DNA of 64,000 nucleotides from Zygnema circumcarinatum (GCA_037447605.1 CM074820.1:22773-86772); one strand, 5' to 3'; counted from the stretch's first letter, positions 11,782 to 23,597 are shown. Numbers and translations are program-made. Notes: generated by a model not told the origin, from the letters alone.

Positions 11782-14700
11782 TCACTTCCCCGCAAAGAGG
11801 TGGTGCGATGGCAGGCGGCAAGCGCTGACAGATTCACTGAGGCATGCGCAGAAGCCTTCCGCGCCAATGGGCAAGGTGAGGGGCAATGGCCGGTCGGGGG
11901 CGATGCCCACCTGCCGCCCAGCAGCGCAGCGAAAGCATCAGAAAGGCGCGGCGCAGACAGAAAGCGAGTCGGCCCTTCCCGCAGCACCTGCTCACCTTGT
12001 CAATGTCGATGTGTGCCGGCGTCTCATAGCGTGCAATGGTGACCGCCAGACCCGAACCGTCTGCCAGCTCGAACACCGACTGGATCTTCCTGCACACCTC
12101 GCACCGTATGTCAGACTCCAGCGTTGGCTCAGAAAGCCAGTGGCCATTGTTGGTACCTCAAGTGCGCCACTCCCTACGAGGAAAGAAAACCTGTTCGTAG
12201 AGAACATGGTACGCACCCTTTGCCAAAGGTGGATTCGCCCAAGATGACGGCGCGACCATTGTCTTTCAGGGCGCCGGCAAGGATCTCACTCGCACTGGCA
12301 GTACCTTTATTCACCTGTGTTTGAAACAGCCACTCAGCAATGGCAACAGTTAAAAGATAACTTGAACACCCTTCCTCTCCTCAAGATTTCCACCATTTCT
12401 AAGAAACCAATCATCAAACAGACAACAAAAACCAGCGGTTCACCAAAAGCAGAAACCAAGAATCAATTGGCCGTGCGAATGGAATAAGGTGAACACATAC
12501 AAGTACTCCACGTTGCATTTGCACTGCCTTAAGCCTTCTCCAGCGTTCCTCAGAACCTGAAGCAGGCAGCCTGCCGAGTGCGGAGGGGGCTCACCAGCAC
12601 TGCGAGCGGCTCCTCTGTGGCAATGGCGAGAGACCCGTCCGTGTCGTAAATATCACGCACTCCCATGCTGTCGGAGATGTACACCACCACGCCTTGCTTC
12701 AGCCTGCAGGGGCGAACGTCACACTTCCTTCTGTCACAGGCTGGGCTGCCAAATGGACTGCAAGAACCAAATGCATTTCATCTGACGGTATCGTCACAAG
12801 GAGCTGTGAGACGGCATGAGCCGTACGAGCACCGCTCCAGCAGGGTCCCTCCCTCCCTCCCTTTGTGCACGCACCACATCTTGGCGATCTCAATGCCAAC
12901 AGGAAAAAGTCCTCCGCTGCAAAGCACCACCGCCACCAAGACAGCAGAGCTTGTCAGAGGCCCCTCGCCATATAATTCAAAGACAGCCGCTATCTTGCAC
13001 TATAAGGCTGCTGCCACTCCGCAAATCCACCACACAACACACTTCCCCCGCTTCACGCCTCAAAATTCACACTTCGCACTTTATAAAACAACCATCATCC
13101 TCTGAATCAAATTGTGCAAGGCGATATTTTCTCATTCATCCACGGTGCAACCAAAACAAGTTTGCGTAGTTCAAGAATGCATCCAGAGCCTGCCCAATGC
13201 ATTCCCATCCCGGCGCATCCCAGCCCCCATGCCCTGCCTGTTATTTCGAATGTCCAGCACAAAGGCGTTGGCGCCGTCCTCGCGCAGCCGCTTGATGGCT
13301 TCACGAACAGCCGCTGCATTTTCCACAGCCAACACAACCCATAATACCGATGGCCCTTTCAGTTAGGAGATAGTGCCACAAAATTCGATTCTTCTCTTGC
13401 TAACCGAAAAAGGGTTAGGAAGTTGTTCTGACGACAAGTGAAAAGATTAATGGCAATCTGCCTGTTCCTCCACACGCTGGCATGCTACCATACTGCATTG
13501 TAACCAGTTTGCTCAAACAACCTCTAATATCAACATGCGCAGATCATCACAGTAAAGAAAGAGGAAGCGTATGATGAAGCATACATACAGGTGCAAAAAT
13601 TCAACGCAAGTGTTTGTGAACAGACAAGGGCCAAAGGCTGTTAATGTTCTGCTAACCCTACAGATTGAATCTTTTTGTGGCACGTTGTTGCTGCCTGCAC
13701 TGATGAAGACATCTGATAGTCCATGCTTAATTGAGCAATTTACATGAGCTTGCGTGTGAAATCCCATACCAATCGCAGTACACGAAAAGCAGAAAATCCC
13801 AGGCAGAAGTCATTTAGACGGTACCTGCGGAATTCTGGTTGAAGGTGGAAAGCCGAATGTAGCCAACCGTAGGAGTCAACTCCCCTCCTCTCCCACAGGC
13901 TTGCCACGACACGGGGTTTAAGCTGACCTTCTGCCTCCTGGATACACACAGGTTCAAGAACCATATAAGCTCGCATATCTGGCCCGAGGTGGTGACATCT
14001 CACACAGAAGTAGAGAAATAAATGGGATAACTCTGATGTTCAGAGAGCATTCTAACGTATACTAGAGCGCTGTCCCGGTCATCCTCTTCAATAATTCATG
14101 TTGACGAAAATCATACATTGGGATCAAAAACCTTGCCTTACAAAACCAAAGATAACATTATTAAGGCAGTGGCGATGCAATCACCATTCTGAGAGCTTTT
14201 GGACATCCATCTCCACAGAGTACTCCGGCCCTCCTGTCAGCAGCCAGCAAGCACATATCATGTGCAGTACACTCACACAATGGCCAAAGTGATGGAACCG
14301 CTTTCCACTCCACTCCCACGTCGCTCTACAGTGAGCTCCACTGATGTCTGCGGAGGCCCCCTTCACAAGCACACCAGCCAGCCTTCAGAATAATGCATTC
14401 AAGGATTTCAAAGCCTGCTCTTCAATTTGCTTGGATAATCCACAAACATAACCCTGCATGCCTGCAGCAAAGCGTCCTGAAACCTACTTAGAAAGAATCT
14501 GCCGTTCATCACATTGACACCTCAAGCATTCATGAAGGGGGGAAAGGGCTCCGCGGCGCAACTGCAGTCGCTGCGCGGCGTCGTACAGGCCCATGCCATC
14601 CGTTGGCGTGCCATCGATTGCGCGAATGATGTCCCCCGGCACGACGCCGGCTCTGTCGGCGGGGCCTCCGCTGACAGGTGTCACCACCACAAGGTCGCCG

Positions 14701-16316
14701 CCGCCATTGCCGCTGAACCCCACTTCGAGGCCGACCCCTGTAACGGCACCGTTGGTGCCTGCCTGGCCACATGCACCGTCCACCGTTCCATCCTCAAGCT
14801 AGGTTTCTTCACTTGGGCAGACTCAGGCTATGGGCTGGCAAACTCCATACCTAACGCTGCTCCTCCCAAGTACGCTTCGTTGCAGATCGTTATTCGTCAC
14901 AGCCCTGTTTTCTTATCACTCTAAACCGAAATCGAAAATTTAATTGGTTGAGGCAGTGTCCTCTAGCATCACTATGTAGTTTCAATATAAAAGTAATACT
15001 CACGCGCAGTGCTCGCAGCTTCTCCGGTTCTAAAAACCGTGTGAATGGGTCATCCAAAGTGGCGAGCATCTTTCGAATAGCGTCATCTGGAAACACAATC
15101 AAATTCTGCATAATCAGACCATGACTGAGAATGCATGAAAAATTCCAGCTGCAGCGAAAATTGACAAGCCTAAGGATAAAACCAAACATCTACCATGATG
15201 CCGCATGCACCAAGTGCAAAGTAAAGACAACACAGCATAGCAGATATCAGAGCGCTTTGGCTAATGAGTGCGGGTGATTTCGAAATTTCACATGTCTGTT
15301 CCCGATTGTTCATGGGCGTGTTCTTCAGTGCATCCTGACGGTAGCGAAACCAGTTCTGCCCGTTGAAGCTCTTGTCAACATAGGCACGATCCACGGTTCG
15401 CCAGGCTTCGAGGAACACAAGATTCTCTTCCGTCAGCGCCACTGTTGACATCCCATCTCCCAATTATTGCTGCATCAGCTTCATTTCCTTTCACGTTCAT
15501 CCTCTCTTGACAGCCACATCGTCAACGACAACCCCATTTCGTTTTGCCTCCGTAAAGATTAGGAATAAAGCCATAGCCATGTGCCGTAGTCAGCGACAGC
15601 CGCATAGCTGACAGTAGCACTGCGGGGAATCGCCCGTTTTGAGGCTTCTATCCACCTCATGCGAATGTCCGTTCACCTGCAGGGCTGGGGTGCAGCATCG
15701 AGGCGCTCAACAGATTTCCGGCTACGAGCAATGCCGCTGCAGTTGAGCCAAGGAGCAACGTCCAGCGCCTGCAGCAGCCCTCTATCACACCCGCCCGCAG
15801 TAACCGCGGCTCTACTGCGCCTCCTGCGCCAGTTTTCCTCACAAGCTCCGCTGCTTTAGGGAGGGAGCAGCCAGACAGCAGGCCCAGCAGCGCCCACCAT
15901 GCAGCGCCTGCTTTCTCTCTGCAGTTCTGCAGTGAGCTCACCACAGCATCCGGGCTCGAGGTCCCTGCGTCAACCTGCACCAGTCGTCTCCCCAAGCCTT
16001 CAACCAGCCTGCTTCCCTCACGCTTTCCAACGGCGCGCATGTCAACAGCCGCGACAGATGAACTCACCAGTTTTCCGCGTACATATGCATTGCGATGCCT
16101 CTCCCGCGCTTTGCTCTTCAACAAAGATTTGCGCCCATTGCGCACACAGGACAGAAATCGCGCTGTGAGAGGAAGGAGATGTAGTGAGGGCAGTGCGGTG
16201 ACCAGAAGAATGCACGAGGGGGCGGCAGAGGCAGGCTGCGCCCGGCACGTGCGCGGGTGGAGGCGGGCCCCATGGGCGGCGGGAGGCAGGGCATGGGAGC
16301 CCCAGCACGCCGCCAT
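11782..16316 (-). CDS. CTPA: D1 C-terminal processing peptidase CtpA, thylakoid lumen serine protease
   Basis: Twelve exons join in phase: 16316..15677, 15441..15292, 15086..15004, 14762..14563, 14360..14277, 13937..13825, 13313..13238, 12916..12875, 12703..12595, 12314..12217, 12089..11996 and 11910..11782, for 605 residues. CtpA trims the C-terminus of photosystem II protein D1 so the Mn cluster can assemble. Visible parts: a long N-terminal targeting region; a twin-arginine lumen signal from about residue 183 ([10 protein letters not shown], then a hydrophobic stretch and an Ala-rich end); the [11 protein letters not shown] domain; a PDZ domain ([21 protein letters not shown]); and the peptidase core. 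The Ser/Lys dyad is Ser506 in [10 protein letters not shown] and Lys531 in STFGKG, 25 residues apart as in the Scenedesmus enzyme. The intron after 13238 needs a GC donor. The exact start is uncertain because the targeting peptide is not conserved. Confidence 0.95.
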
Positions 16317-16318
16317 GG

Positions 16319-16319
<1 letters not shown>

Positions 16320-16350
<31 letters not shown>

Positions 16351-16380
16351 CCTCCCTCCCTCCCTCCCTCCCTCCCTGCC
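16320..16380 (+). repeat. (CTGC)n and (CTCC)n tetranucleotide runs at the CtpA 5' end
   Basis: About eight CTGC units are followed by about eight CTCC units, beginning three bases upstream of the CtpA start codon on the coding strand. They therefore lie in the 5' UTR or core promoter. Confidence 0.85.
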
Positions 16381-16400
16381 GCCTAGCGCGGCGCGGCGCG

Positions 16401-16433
16401 GCGTGACCTGGCGTGACGTGACGTGACGGACCG
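16401..16433. promoter_or_regulatory. CTPA: Cluster of CGTGACG/TGACG motifs upstream of CtpA
   Basis: Four closely spaced TGAC-type motifs, three of them GTGACG in tandem, lie 85-117 bp upstream of the CtpA ATG. TGACG is the core bound by plant bZIP (TGA/CREB-like) factors. Similar clusters occur upstream of the GH63 and ACCase genes. Function is inferred from motif and position only. Confidence 0.4.
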
Positions 16434-16469
16434 TTACGGCGGCGCGTGCGCGCTTGCGCTTCGAGGGGT

Positions 16470-16865
16470 CGAAAGATGGAGGGAGGGAGGGAGGCCTCGA
16501 GGGAGGAAGGCAGGGAGGCCTTGGAGGGAGGGAGGAAGGAAGGGAGGCCTTGAGGGAGGCCTTGAGGGAGGGAGGCAGGGAGGCCTTGGAGGGAGGGAGG
16601 GAGGCAGGGAGGCCTTGGAGGGAGGGAGGGAGGAAGGGAGGGAGGGAGGCCTTGAGGGAGGGAGGCAGGGAGGCCTTGGAGGGAGGGAGGAAGGGAGGGA
16701 GGGAGGCCTTGAGGGAGGGAGGGATGCCTTGAGGGAGGAAAGGAGGGAGGCCTTGAGGGAGGAAGGGAGGGAGGCCTTGGAGGCAGGAAGGGAGGGAGGC
16801 CTTGGAGGGAGGAAGGGAGGGAGGCCTTGGAGGGAGGAAGGGAGGGAGGCCTTGGAGGGGGGAGG
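16470..16865 (+). repeat. G-rich minisatellite (GGGAGG blocks with GAGGCCTTG spacer)
   Basis: About 400 bp is built from GGGAGG runs separated by the recurring spacer GAGGCCTTGAGG or GAGGCCTTGGAGG, in units of roughly 20-45 bp. It lies 150-550 bp upstream of the CtpA start. The strand asymmetry and G-runs are compatible with G-quadruplex or triplex formation. Long low-complexity frames across it (GGREGG or PPSLPP polymers) are not genes. Confidence 0.93.
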
Positions 16866-16961
16866 GAGGAAGGGCCGGAGGCGGTGCTCGCGAGGGGTCG
16901 TGGTGACGCCACTCGAGTCTCCGAGGCACAGGCGGCGGCAGGGAAGGAGAGAACGCGAGGC

Positions 16962-16962
16962 T

Positions 16963-17000
<38 letters not shown>
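16962..17000 (+). repeat. (GGCT)n tetranucleotide repeat
   Basis: Nine or more tandem GGCT units sit in the spacer between the CtpA 5' end and the proteasome gene 3' end. The rest of 17001-17342 shows no gene. Confidence 0.9.
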
Positions 17001-17342
17001 GGCTTTTATGCATGCGTGGAGGAGGCAAAACCATCGGAGAGAGTATACAAAATTCAACCACATCCATCCTTAGCCTCGCTTCACCACCTTATATTCAGCC
17101 CGCCAGAAACAAATAATGCCATTCTATTTGAACTCCATTGCAGGCTATCACAGCCACAACGGCGTGCACGTCGACTGTCAATTCTGTACAAGGGAGACAG
17201 ACCTTACAAATACAATTCAGCAGTCTTCAAAGCTGTTTGCTCTCTGTCTGCCCCCACGCACTTGCGGCGGGCGGCGTTAGATAGCCCATGGCTTTTTCTG
17301 GTAGAGGTAGAAGGGGAGTGCTCTGAAGGAGAATGTTAAGAA

Positions 17343-19862
17343 TCAGTCCATGCGCCCTTGAAGCTCGCGTGTGATGATCTTGTCGGGCGTTCTGCAGGGC
17401 ATCCCGCACCCCTCGAGCTTCCCCGTCAGCCAGCACATCATCCACCGCCCCGGATGCCTCCCTCCCACAGCGGGAGACCACCGCCACAACGCCTATTGCG
17501 TGCGCGTGTGCAGAGGGCCACCCGCCAGTACACCCAAGACGGTGAAGCGAGTGGCGACGTGCGGCAGACATGGCGCTGGCTATCTTCTAAACAGCAGCTG
17601 TCAGCAACACAGACGGGTTTCAGGCAGGCGAGGGGCGCGGCTTACATGACAACGACCACACCGCCCCACCCACTCATCGCGTCACGGTCCACCGAAGATA
17701 TCAGCGCTTGCGAGACGGTCTCAAAGAGCTCATCTGGATTCTGCAGCCCACACATATTGCATGCAGCTTAGCGCTCCCAAATAATGCCTACCAACTGACC
17801 TCTCGGACTCCCAAGAAAGTGAAACTCGCTCTGAACGTGTCATCGAAAAAAATTATTGTTCTTTCAGAAATAAGAAAGGCTTGCATACCGACAGGGGCTG
17901 AGCTTTCACAACCAATTCTTAATGTGACAAGACTCCAAGTGAAAGCCTAGTTTCCACGAGGGAAGAAGAAGAAGTTTCCGTAGAAAGGTTTGTACATTCG
18001 GGACTGGACTTCAAGCTGCCCAACAAGCATTTTTCTCTTGCTGAAAGGCCTCTCTGCTCATGGTAAAGAACTATGAGGGATTTCAAGCTGTTCCAAGGGG
18101 CAAGAAAGATGTAGACAACAAATTGCTCAAGCTCCCTTTAGTGTGCGACAAACGCAGGCGTCCTGCACAAGAACATTTCAGATCCGCCTGCCCACAGCCC
18201 GTCCTATTCAGGAAAAAGAGGAGGCTTCACCATGTCGGGTCGGAAAAACGACTCGCATGCGCCATGTAGGGACTCACTCGCCGTTCCCGCAACAACAAAA
18301 TCGTCTGCCGGTTGTCTGCACAACGCCCGCCAATTCTCTGTCTCAAGCGAATTGGGCGCAGGGCAATCCGCGAAGACGCAACTGGAAGTCGTGACTGGCT
18401 TTTAGGGTTTTTAGGGTTTTTTGGGTCTATCCACTCCGTGCTGGATCGTAACGCACCAAATACTTGCTGTATAAACCCTCAAGAACCCTACAACTTGAAA
18501 CTCCTCTAGACAACGGTAAACGTCTTTTCCAGTCAGATAGTGGGCTGGTAATGAGCCCAATGAATTCAAGACTCACAAAGCACCAATGAGGTCCATGGTG
18601 GCGAGATATGGAGTGCCGTCATCCTTGAGGCCCGCAATCACAGGCTCGATAAAGTACGGCCCAAACCTACAAGATGCAAAAACCGTCCACTTAGCCAGTT
18701 CCTCCACCTAAACGACCCCGAGTTCTTGAAGGCAAACTAACGAGCTAAATTTCACTCTCATTCACTGTCAAGCCATAACTCCCAACAAAAGATGCACAGC
18801 TGGCATATGTATCTGTCAGCATCTCGTGAATAGCATAACGATCTCGTTACGATTCTCGTCAAAAGGTCTCCAGCATTTGCACAGGGGAACCGAGTAATGT
18901 GAATTGCCAAGAGATACGAATGCGTGGACACGTTTTATCCTGACGATAAAAAAATAACCTAACGACTCAAACGGCTGTGAAGATGTAGCAAAAACTACGA
19001 AGTTTGTGGCAGTTGCGTTCGGAACAGGTTTGTCAACACTGCAGTGTGAGTGTGCTGACAGAGATTTGAACCCTGAGATCTGCCTGCCCATGTATAGCAG
19101 GAAAACAAGGCATAATTCTAATGCACTTCAACAAAAAAAGCCCTAATTCATTTTAAAGAGAGCAAGTCCGTGAACACCGGCCTCCAAACGAAATGTTAGT
19201 CAGGTTTACAACTGCAATGCTTTGCCTCTTGGTAATCGTTGGAAGATGAAGATTTGAAGGAAAGAAAAAAACCTTTTCTCATAGAGCATGTTCGAGAGCA
19301 CACTTGCCATCGTGTCTGGCTGCATCCGCCTCTCCTCTCGCAACTCATACAGTTTGTGTCGAAACTGAAGGCGCTGAGCTCTGCCTACGTCGCCTCCAAC
19401 TCCAGGCGTCAGCGAGCGGTAGGCGGCTAAGAGTGCAGAACACAAGCCCAGCAGAGTACTGTAAAGTGGGAGAGCGATACAGGGTTTTGGATATTCCAAA
19501 GCCTTATTCCTGGCACATGAGAATCAACGAAATTCCAGGAGGCTCAGGAGTCCTGAGGTATGAGGTGACTGACATGGTCTGCACGTCCGTGCCAAGCCCG
19601 GAAATAGCGATGAAGAGGGAGTCGTGGATGCGGAAGACGCGCTGGAAGTCGCAGGCGATGGTCTGCAGCTCAACGCCGAATCGACGGTCGCTGGCGATGG
19701 CGACGCAGTCCTTGCCCGCCATGGCTACCACGGCGCTGCCGTTGTACGCGAGGATCTGCGCGGCCCGCCCCGCCCCTCCGTCAGCGAGGGCCCGCAGAGG
19801 CGCCAGGCAGCGCAGCCCCAGCCAACCCGGCCCATGGCCCCGGCCCCCGCACTCACCGACAT
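17343..19862 (-). CDS. PBC1: 20S proteasome subunit beta type-3 (PSMB3/PBC)
   Basis: Seven exons join in phase: 19862..19857, 19755..19574, 19380..19273, 18666..18577, 18315..18231, 17740..17646 and 17391..17343, for 204 residues, the normal size for beta-3. The product starts [18 protein letters not shown] and ends with [10 protein letters not shown]; both ends are characteristic of this subunit. Core motifs include [45 protein letters not shown] and [12 protein letters not shown]. Beta-3 has no propeptide or N-terminal catalytic Thr, so it is a structural subunit of the beta ring. The first coding exon is only ATGTCG (Met-Ser) before a GTGAGT donor; without it the N-terminus YNGSAVVAM would lack its start. 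A 12 kb transposon block begins 138 bp upstream of the ATG. Intron 18576..18316 carries a telomere-like TTTAGGG stretch. Confidence 0.96.
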
Positions 19863-19875
19863 GGCGCCCGCCCTC

Positions 19876-19975
19876 GCGCCGCTCCTCCCTCCTCCCTCCT
19901 CCCTCCTCCCTCCTCCCTCCTTCCCGTCCTCCCTTCCCTCCTCACCCTCCCTCCCTCCCTCCCTCCCTCCACCGC
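19876..19975 (+). repeat. Pyrimidine tract (CCTCCCTCC) at the proteasome beta-3 5' end
   Basis: About 100 bp of CTCCCTCC-type repeats, purine-rich on the coding strand, start 14 bp upstream of the beta-3 ATG. It is probably 5' UTR or core promoter. Confidence 0.85.
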
Positions 19976-19991
19976 GCGGCGCGCAGCGTGA

Positions 19992-19999
19992 CTCGCAGT
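19992..19999. repeat. Left copy of 8-bp target site duplication CTCGCAGT
   Basis: It directly precedes TAGGGATGG, the left inverted end of the hAT-like element. The identical octamer follows the right inverted end at 31983-31990. Confidence 0.85.
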
Positions 20000-20379
20000 T
20001 AGGGATGGCCCGCGTTATAAATTCCGAATACATTATATACTTTACAACGGGTTTAAAAGTAGTAATATATCATAAAGTAAAAGACTTTATTATATATATT
20101 ATACCCACTCGTTTTGAACAATTGACGACCGTACGACCGTGCTGGTACTGTCGTACGGTCGTACCATACCAAAATTAGGTCGTTTTGGCGTTGGCGTTGC
20201 GAAATGCGTCCGTGTAGCGTAGTGGAGCTGCGCTCGACGGATCCGCGTCAGTTCAGTTGTACTTGACATATGCCTCTTCAGTGTCACGGACCGGCATAAT
20301 CCAGGAGCTGCCGACAGAATGCGAGAAGGCGGCGCCATGTGTTGGCGGCGCACGGAACAGCACACCATCCAGCAAGGCG

Positions 20380-20409
20380 NNNNNNNNNNNNNNNNNNNNN
20401 NNNNNNNNN
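20380..20409. other. Assembly gap (30 N)
   Basis: A run of Ns. It falls near the left edge of the older Ty3/gypsy element, so its 5' LTR and gag region cannot be evaluated. Confidence 1.
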
Positions 20410-23400
20410 ACAGATCGACTTTTCTACGTGTCAACTGCACTTATCTGCTGGCGGGACAGATTGCTCCTTCCCCATCATCCTCGAGTCCTTTGCCACCTCC
20501 ACCTTCCCCAAACGACACGCCACGGCGCAGGTCTCCTACCCAGAGATCAACATGTACCATGCGGTCGGCAGTCCCCATTCTTCCTATGGATCTGCCAATT
20601 CTGATACCGAGGACGAGACTCCCCCTCCTCCAAGTCCAGCCCTCTGTGCGCCGACGGAAGACCTTTTGCCGCCGGTGATAGCTACACCCAACTTTCCCGC
20701 CCACGAGACCATCAGTGATGAAGAGTGGCTGAAGATAGAGGGACAGATGCGATTGGGGCTAGTAGTACTCTCAGACCCAATCAAGCATTCGCAACTGCGA
20801 CAAGTGCTGCGCCGCAATCACCTAGTTTTTGCCCGCCATGCACTCGACATCGGAAAGACCCACCTGATTGAGCATCACATCGATACGGGAGATTCCCCCC
20901 TAGTGATGACCATGACCCCTTATCGCTTTTCCGCTGCTCAACAGGCCGATGTCGAAAGACAGATCGATGAGAATGTGGCTGCCGGATTGATGGAACCTGG
21001 AGAAGGACCTTGGGCCAGCCCGGCCGTTTTGCCACCAAAGCCGGATAAGTACCACTTCGCCTCGCGGAGACTATCTGAACCGAACGCAGTTGGACGGCGG
21101 GATCCCTATACATTGCCGGATGTGACTCATCCTCCACGGCGCCTGGTTTACCAGCCCTCAAGACGGATATGCGGTCCCTCCTCGCGTATCCTTTTGGCGC
21201 ATGTAAAGTCATCGCCGCAGCGACAGGCTTCGCACGCCACACGCCAAGCAGCGGGATGCTTCCCTTTGGGCTCAAGAATTCCAGCCAGACTCACCAGCGC
21301 CTGGCCAACCAGGTGTTCGGCCCCTGTCGTGCCTTCTGCGAACCTTACGTGGATGATGCTTCCCTCCACAGCAAGGATTGGTCCTCCCACCGCAACATTG
21401 ACTAAGTAACGCAATCGCCATCAAGGCGCTACTAAGATCGCCTCAAGAAATGCAGTTTCGCCAATGTGAGATCAATACTCACCTGCATATCGCCTTGGCA
21501 TCACTCTGGACCGCCATCACTGCATAAAAATCGAGGCCATCACCTCATGCTGCCTACGTAACCTCACTCAGCTCAAATCTTTCTTGGGACTCACCTCATT
21601 CTATCGCCGGTTCATCAAGGGTTATGCCCTTATCGCGCGTCCCCTACATGCCTTGGAGAAACACGGAGTCCACTACGAATGGAGCCGAGCGCAGGATCTG
21701 TCCTTCCATGCGCTCAAGAGTGCCCTCCTTCAGGCTCCTTGTCTGCATCAATTCGACCCCACCCTGCCCGCAATCATTGACGCCGACTGGAGTCAGACGG
21801 GCTTTGGGGCAATGGCCACCAAGCATTCTTCCGATGGAACACCGTCAAGCATGCTAGCGTGGTCCTGCTCGAAACTGAGACCAAGATGTTCTACGCAGGG
21901 CGCGGCACGCTATTCTCCGGGCACTGGTATTTAAGCTCTTACAACCTACCCCATTGTCATTCGGACTCCACTCCACATGCCACTCACTTGGCCGCACATC
22001 ATGGTTACCCTACGCACCCCAAGTTTGCACGCCGCGACGGCGCCGAGGAGTATAATGTACTCAAGGTCACTCACCGTCCCGGACGGAGCCACGGCAATGC
22101 AGACAGCCTCAGTCGAAATCCTTCGGCTCCACTCCTCTGTCACGATCCGGCCGTTCCTGAACCCATCCCCCCACCTACCCTCTTAAACCCTGAGCATCTT
22201 CCCATCGAGATTTTTATTGCAGATCAAGACCTGCATGATGTCATATTCGCCGATGGGCTGATTGATATTCCGGCCACGGCCACCACCCTCCATCGCTGGC
22301 AAGACCCTGACTTCACCCACGGCCACCCTCATGCGGATCCTTGGGAACTCCTCATGGATGACGACGGCGAAGCTCCCTTTCTTCCTCCCCACTTCCCCAG
22401 TGCCAATGACGTTCACTCTGACTCCTCTCTTCTGCGTTACGTCATGACTCACACACTGCCCCCTTTTATCACTGACACCGAGAGGGCTCGGCTGCTCCGC
22501 CGCGCTCGGAACTTCTCTGTTGATGATGATGGTTAGATTCTCTACCTCCCCTCCGGCCTTCCTGTTCCTTTCCCCAACGAGCGCATGGAGATCCTGGATG
22601 TCGCCCACTATGCCCAGCCTGCCGGATTCCACCTTGGCCAGAAGAAGATGGTCGCCATGCTGCAGGAGCGCTATTACTGGCCCGGACTCCATGGCGCAGT
22701 GAGCCGATACGTCGAAACTTGCACCCGTTGCCAACGCGGCAAGCGCTCTGCTCCCTTCGACCGCCAACCCCTAGAGATGGGTGAGATCCCGATACAAGGC
22801 GTTGCAGAAGATTGGAACATTGACACCTTTTCTATCCCCCAGCTCGGCACCCCCTCTGGCTACATTCGGGTATTCCTAGCAGTGGACAGATAAACCAAAT
22901 GGGTGGAAGTTCACGCGACAGAATCTAAGCACTCAGTCCACTCTGCTCGTCTCCTGACGGCCATCATTCACCGTCACTCTCTCCCCTACTCTGTTCACTC
23001 TGACAATGGCACCGAATACAAGGGGGCGTTTGCCAAGCTCATGCAAGACTTCCGCATCATTCACCGCACCTCTAGCCCCTACTCCCCCTGGCAGAATGGG
23101 CTTGCAGAACGTACCATACAGACGGTCAAGGATGCGTGCGTTCGCGGCTGCGCGGAGCTGGAGGCGGACTGGCGCGAGGTCATCCCCTCACGGTCTTCAC
23201 TTACAACACTTGATTTGCACTCCTCCAGCGGCTTCTCCTACGAGCTCCTCACATGGCCGAAGTAAGCCACGCATTCCCACATGACCTCCTCTTTCTGTTG
23301 TTGACCCCTCTTCCACGATGGCCTCCCGGTCGGGTAGCCCAACCCGGCTCGGCCCTCGGCTTCAAACCCTAGATTCCATGGCATCCCACCACCTCGAACG

Positions 23401-23597
23401 CGCGCACAGACAACAACTCACTGACTTTGGGAGGCGCCGACGCGCTGCTCTCCCGCCCAATCAGGTCGCGCCACGTCAGCTCATTTGGCTCAGGAATCTC
23501 GCCAAACCAACTCAACGGGCTTTTCCGTGGTTGGGCCCCTTCATTTGTGTCGGTCCGTCGGAGATCCCAGGCTGGGCCATCATTTCGGAAGGCCCTG
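20410..23597 (+). pseudogene. Decayed Ty3/gypsy pol (RT, RNase H, integrase) of the older element
   Basis: Fragments in shifted frames keep the order of a Ty3/gypsy polyprotein. The RT start is at about 20860-21130 (EHHIDTGDSP, PWASPAVLPPKPD, DPYTLPD). After a frame shift come LPFGLKN and the YVDDA active-site motif (about 21340-21360). RNase H/connection follows (SFLGLTSFYRRF, 21575-21900), then the integrase zinc-binding motif (HLGQKKM ... CTRCQRGK, 22585-22760) and the integrase core (WVEVHAT, HSDNGTEYKG, SPWQNGLAERTIQ, 22896-23265). A TAA at 22891-22893 interrupts the integrase frame and several indels break the rest. The frame at 23318-23597 (WLGPFICVGP) is the C-terminal integrase region and resumes at 30860 beyond the inserted chromovirus. 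Confidence 0.85.

Noticed and set aside
16042-17067. Overlapping 200-340 residue frames rich in Pro/Leu/Ser or Gly/Arg/Glu on both strands
   Set aside because: Products of the GGGAGG minisatellite; both strands are equally open. The real gene here is CtpA exon 1, which ends at 16316.
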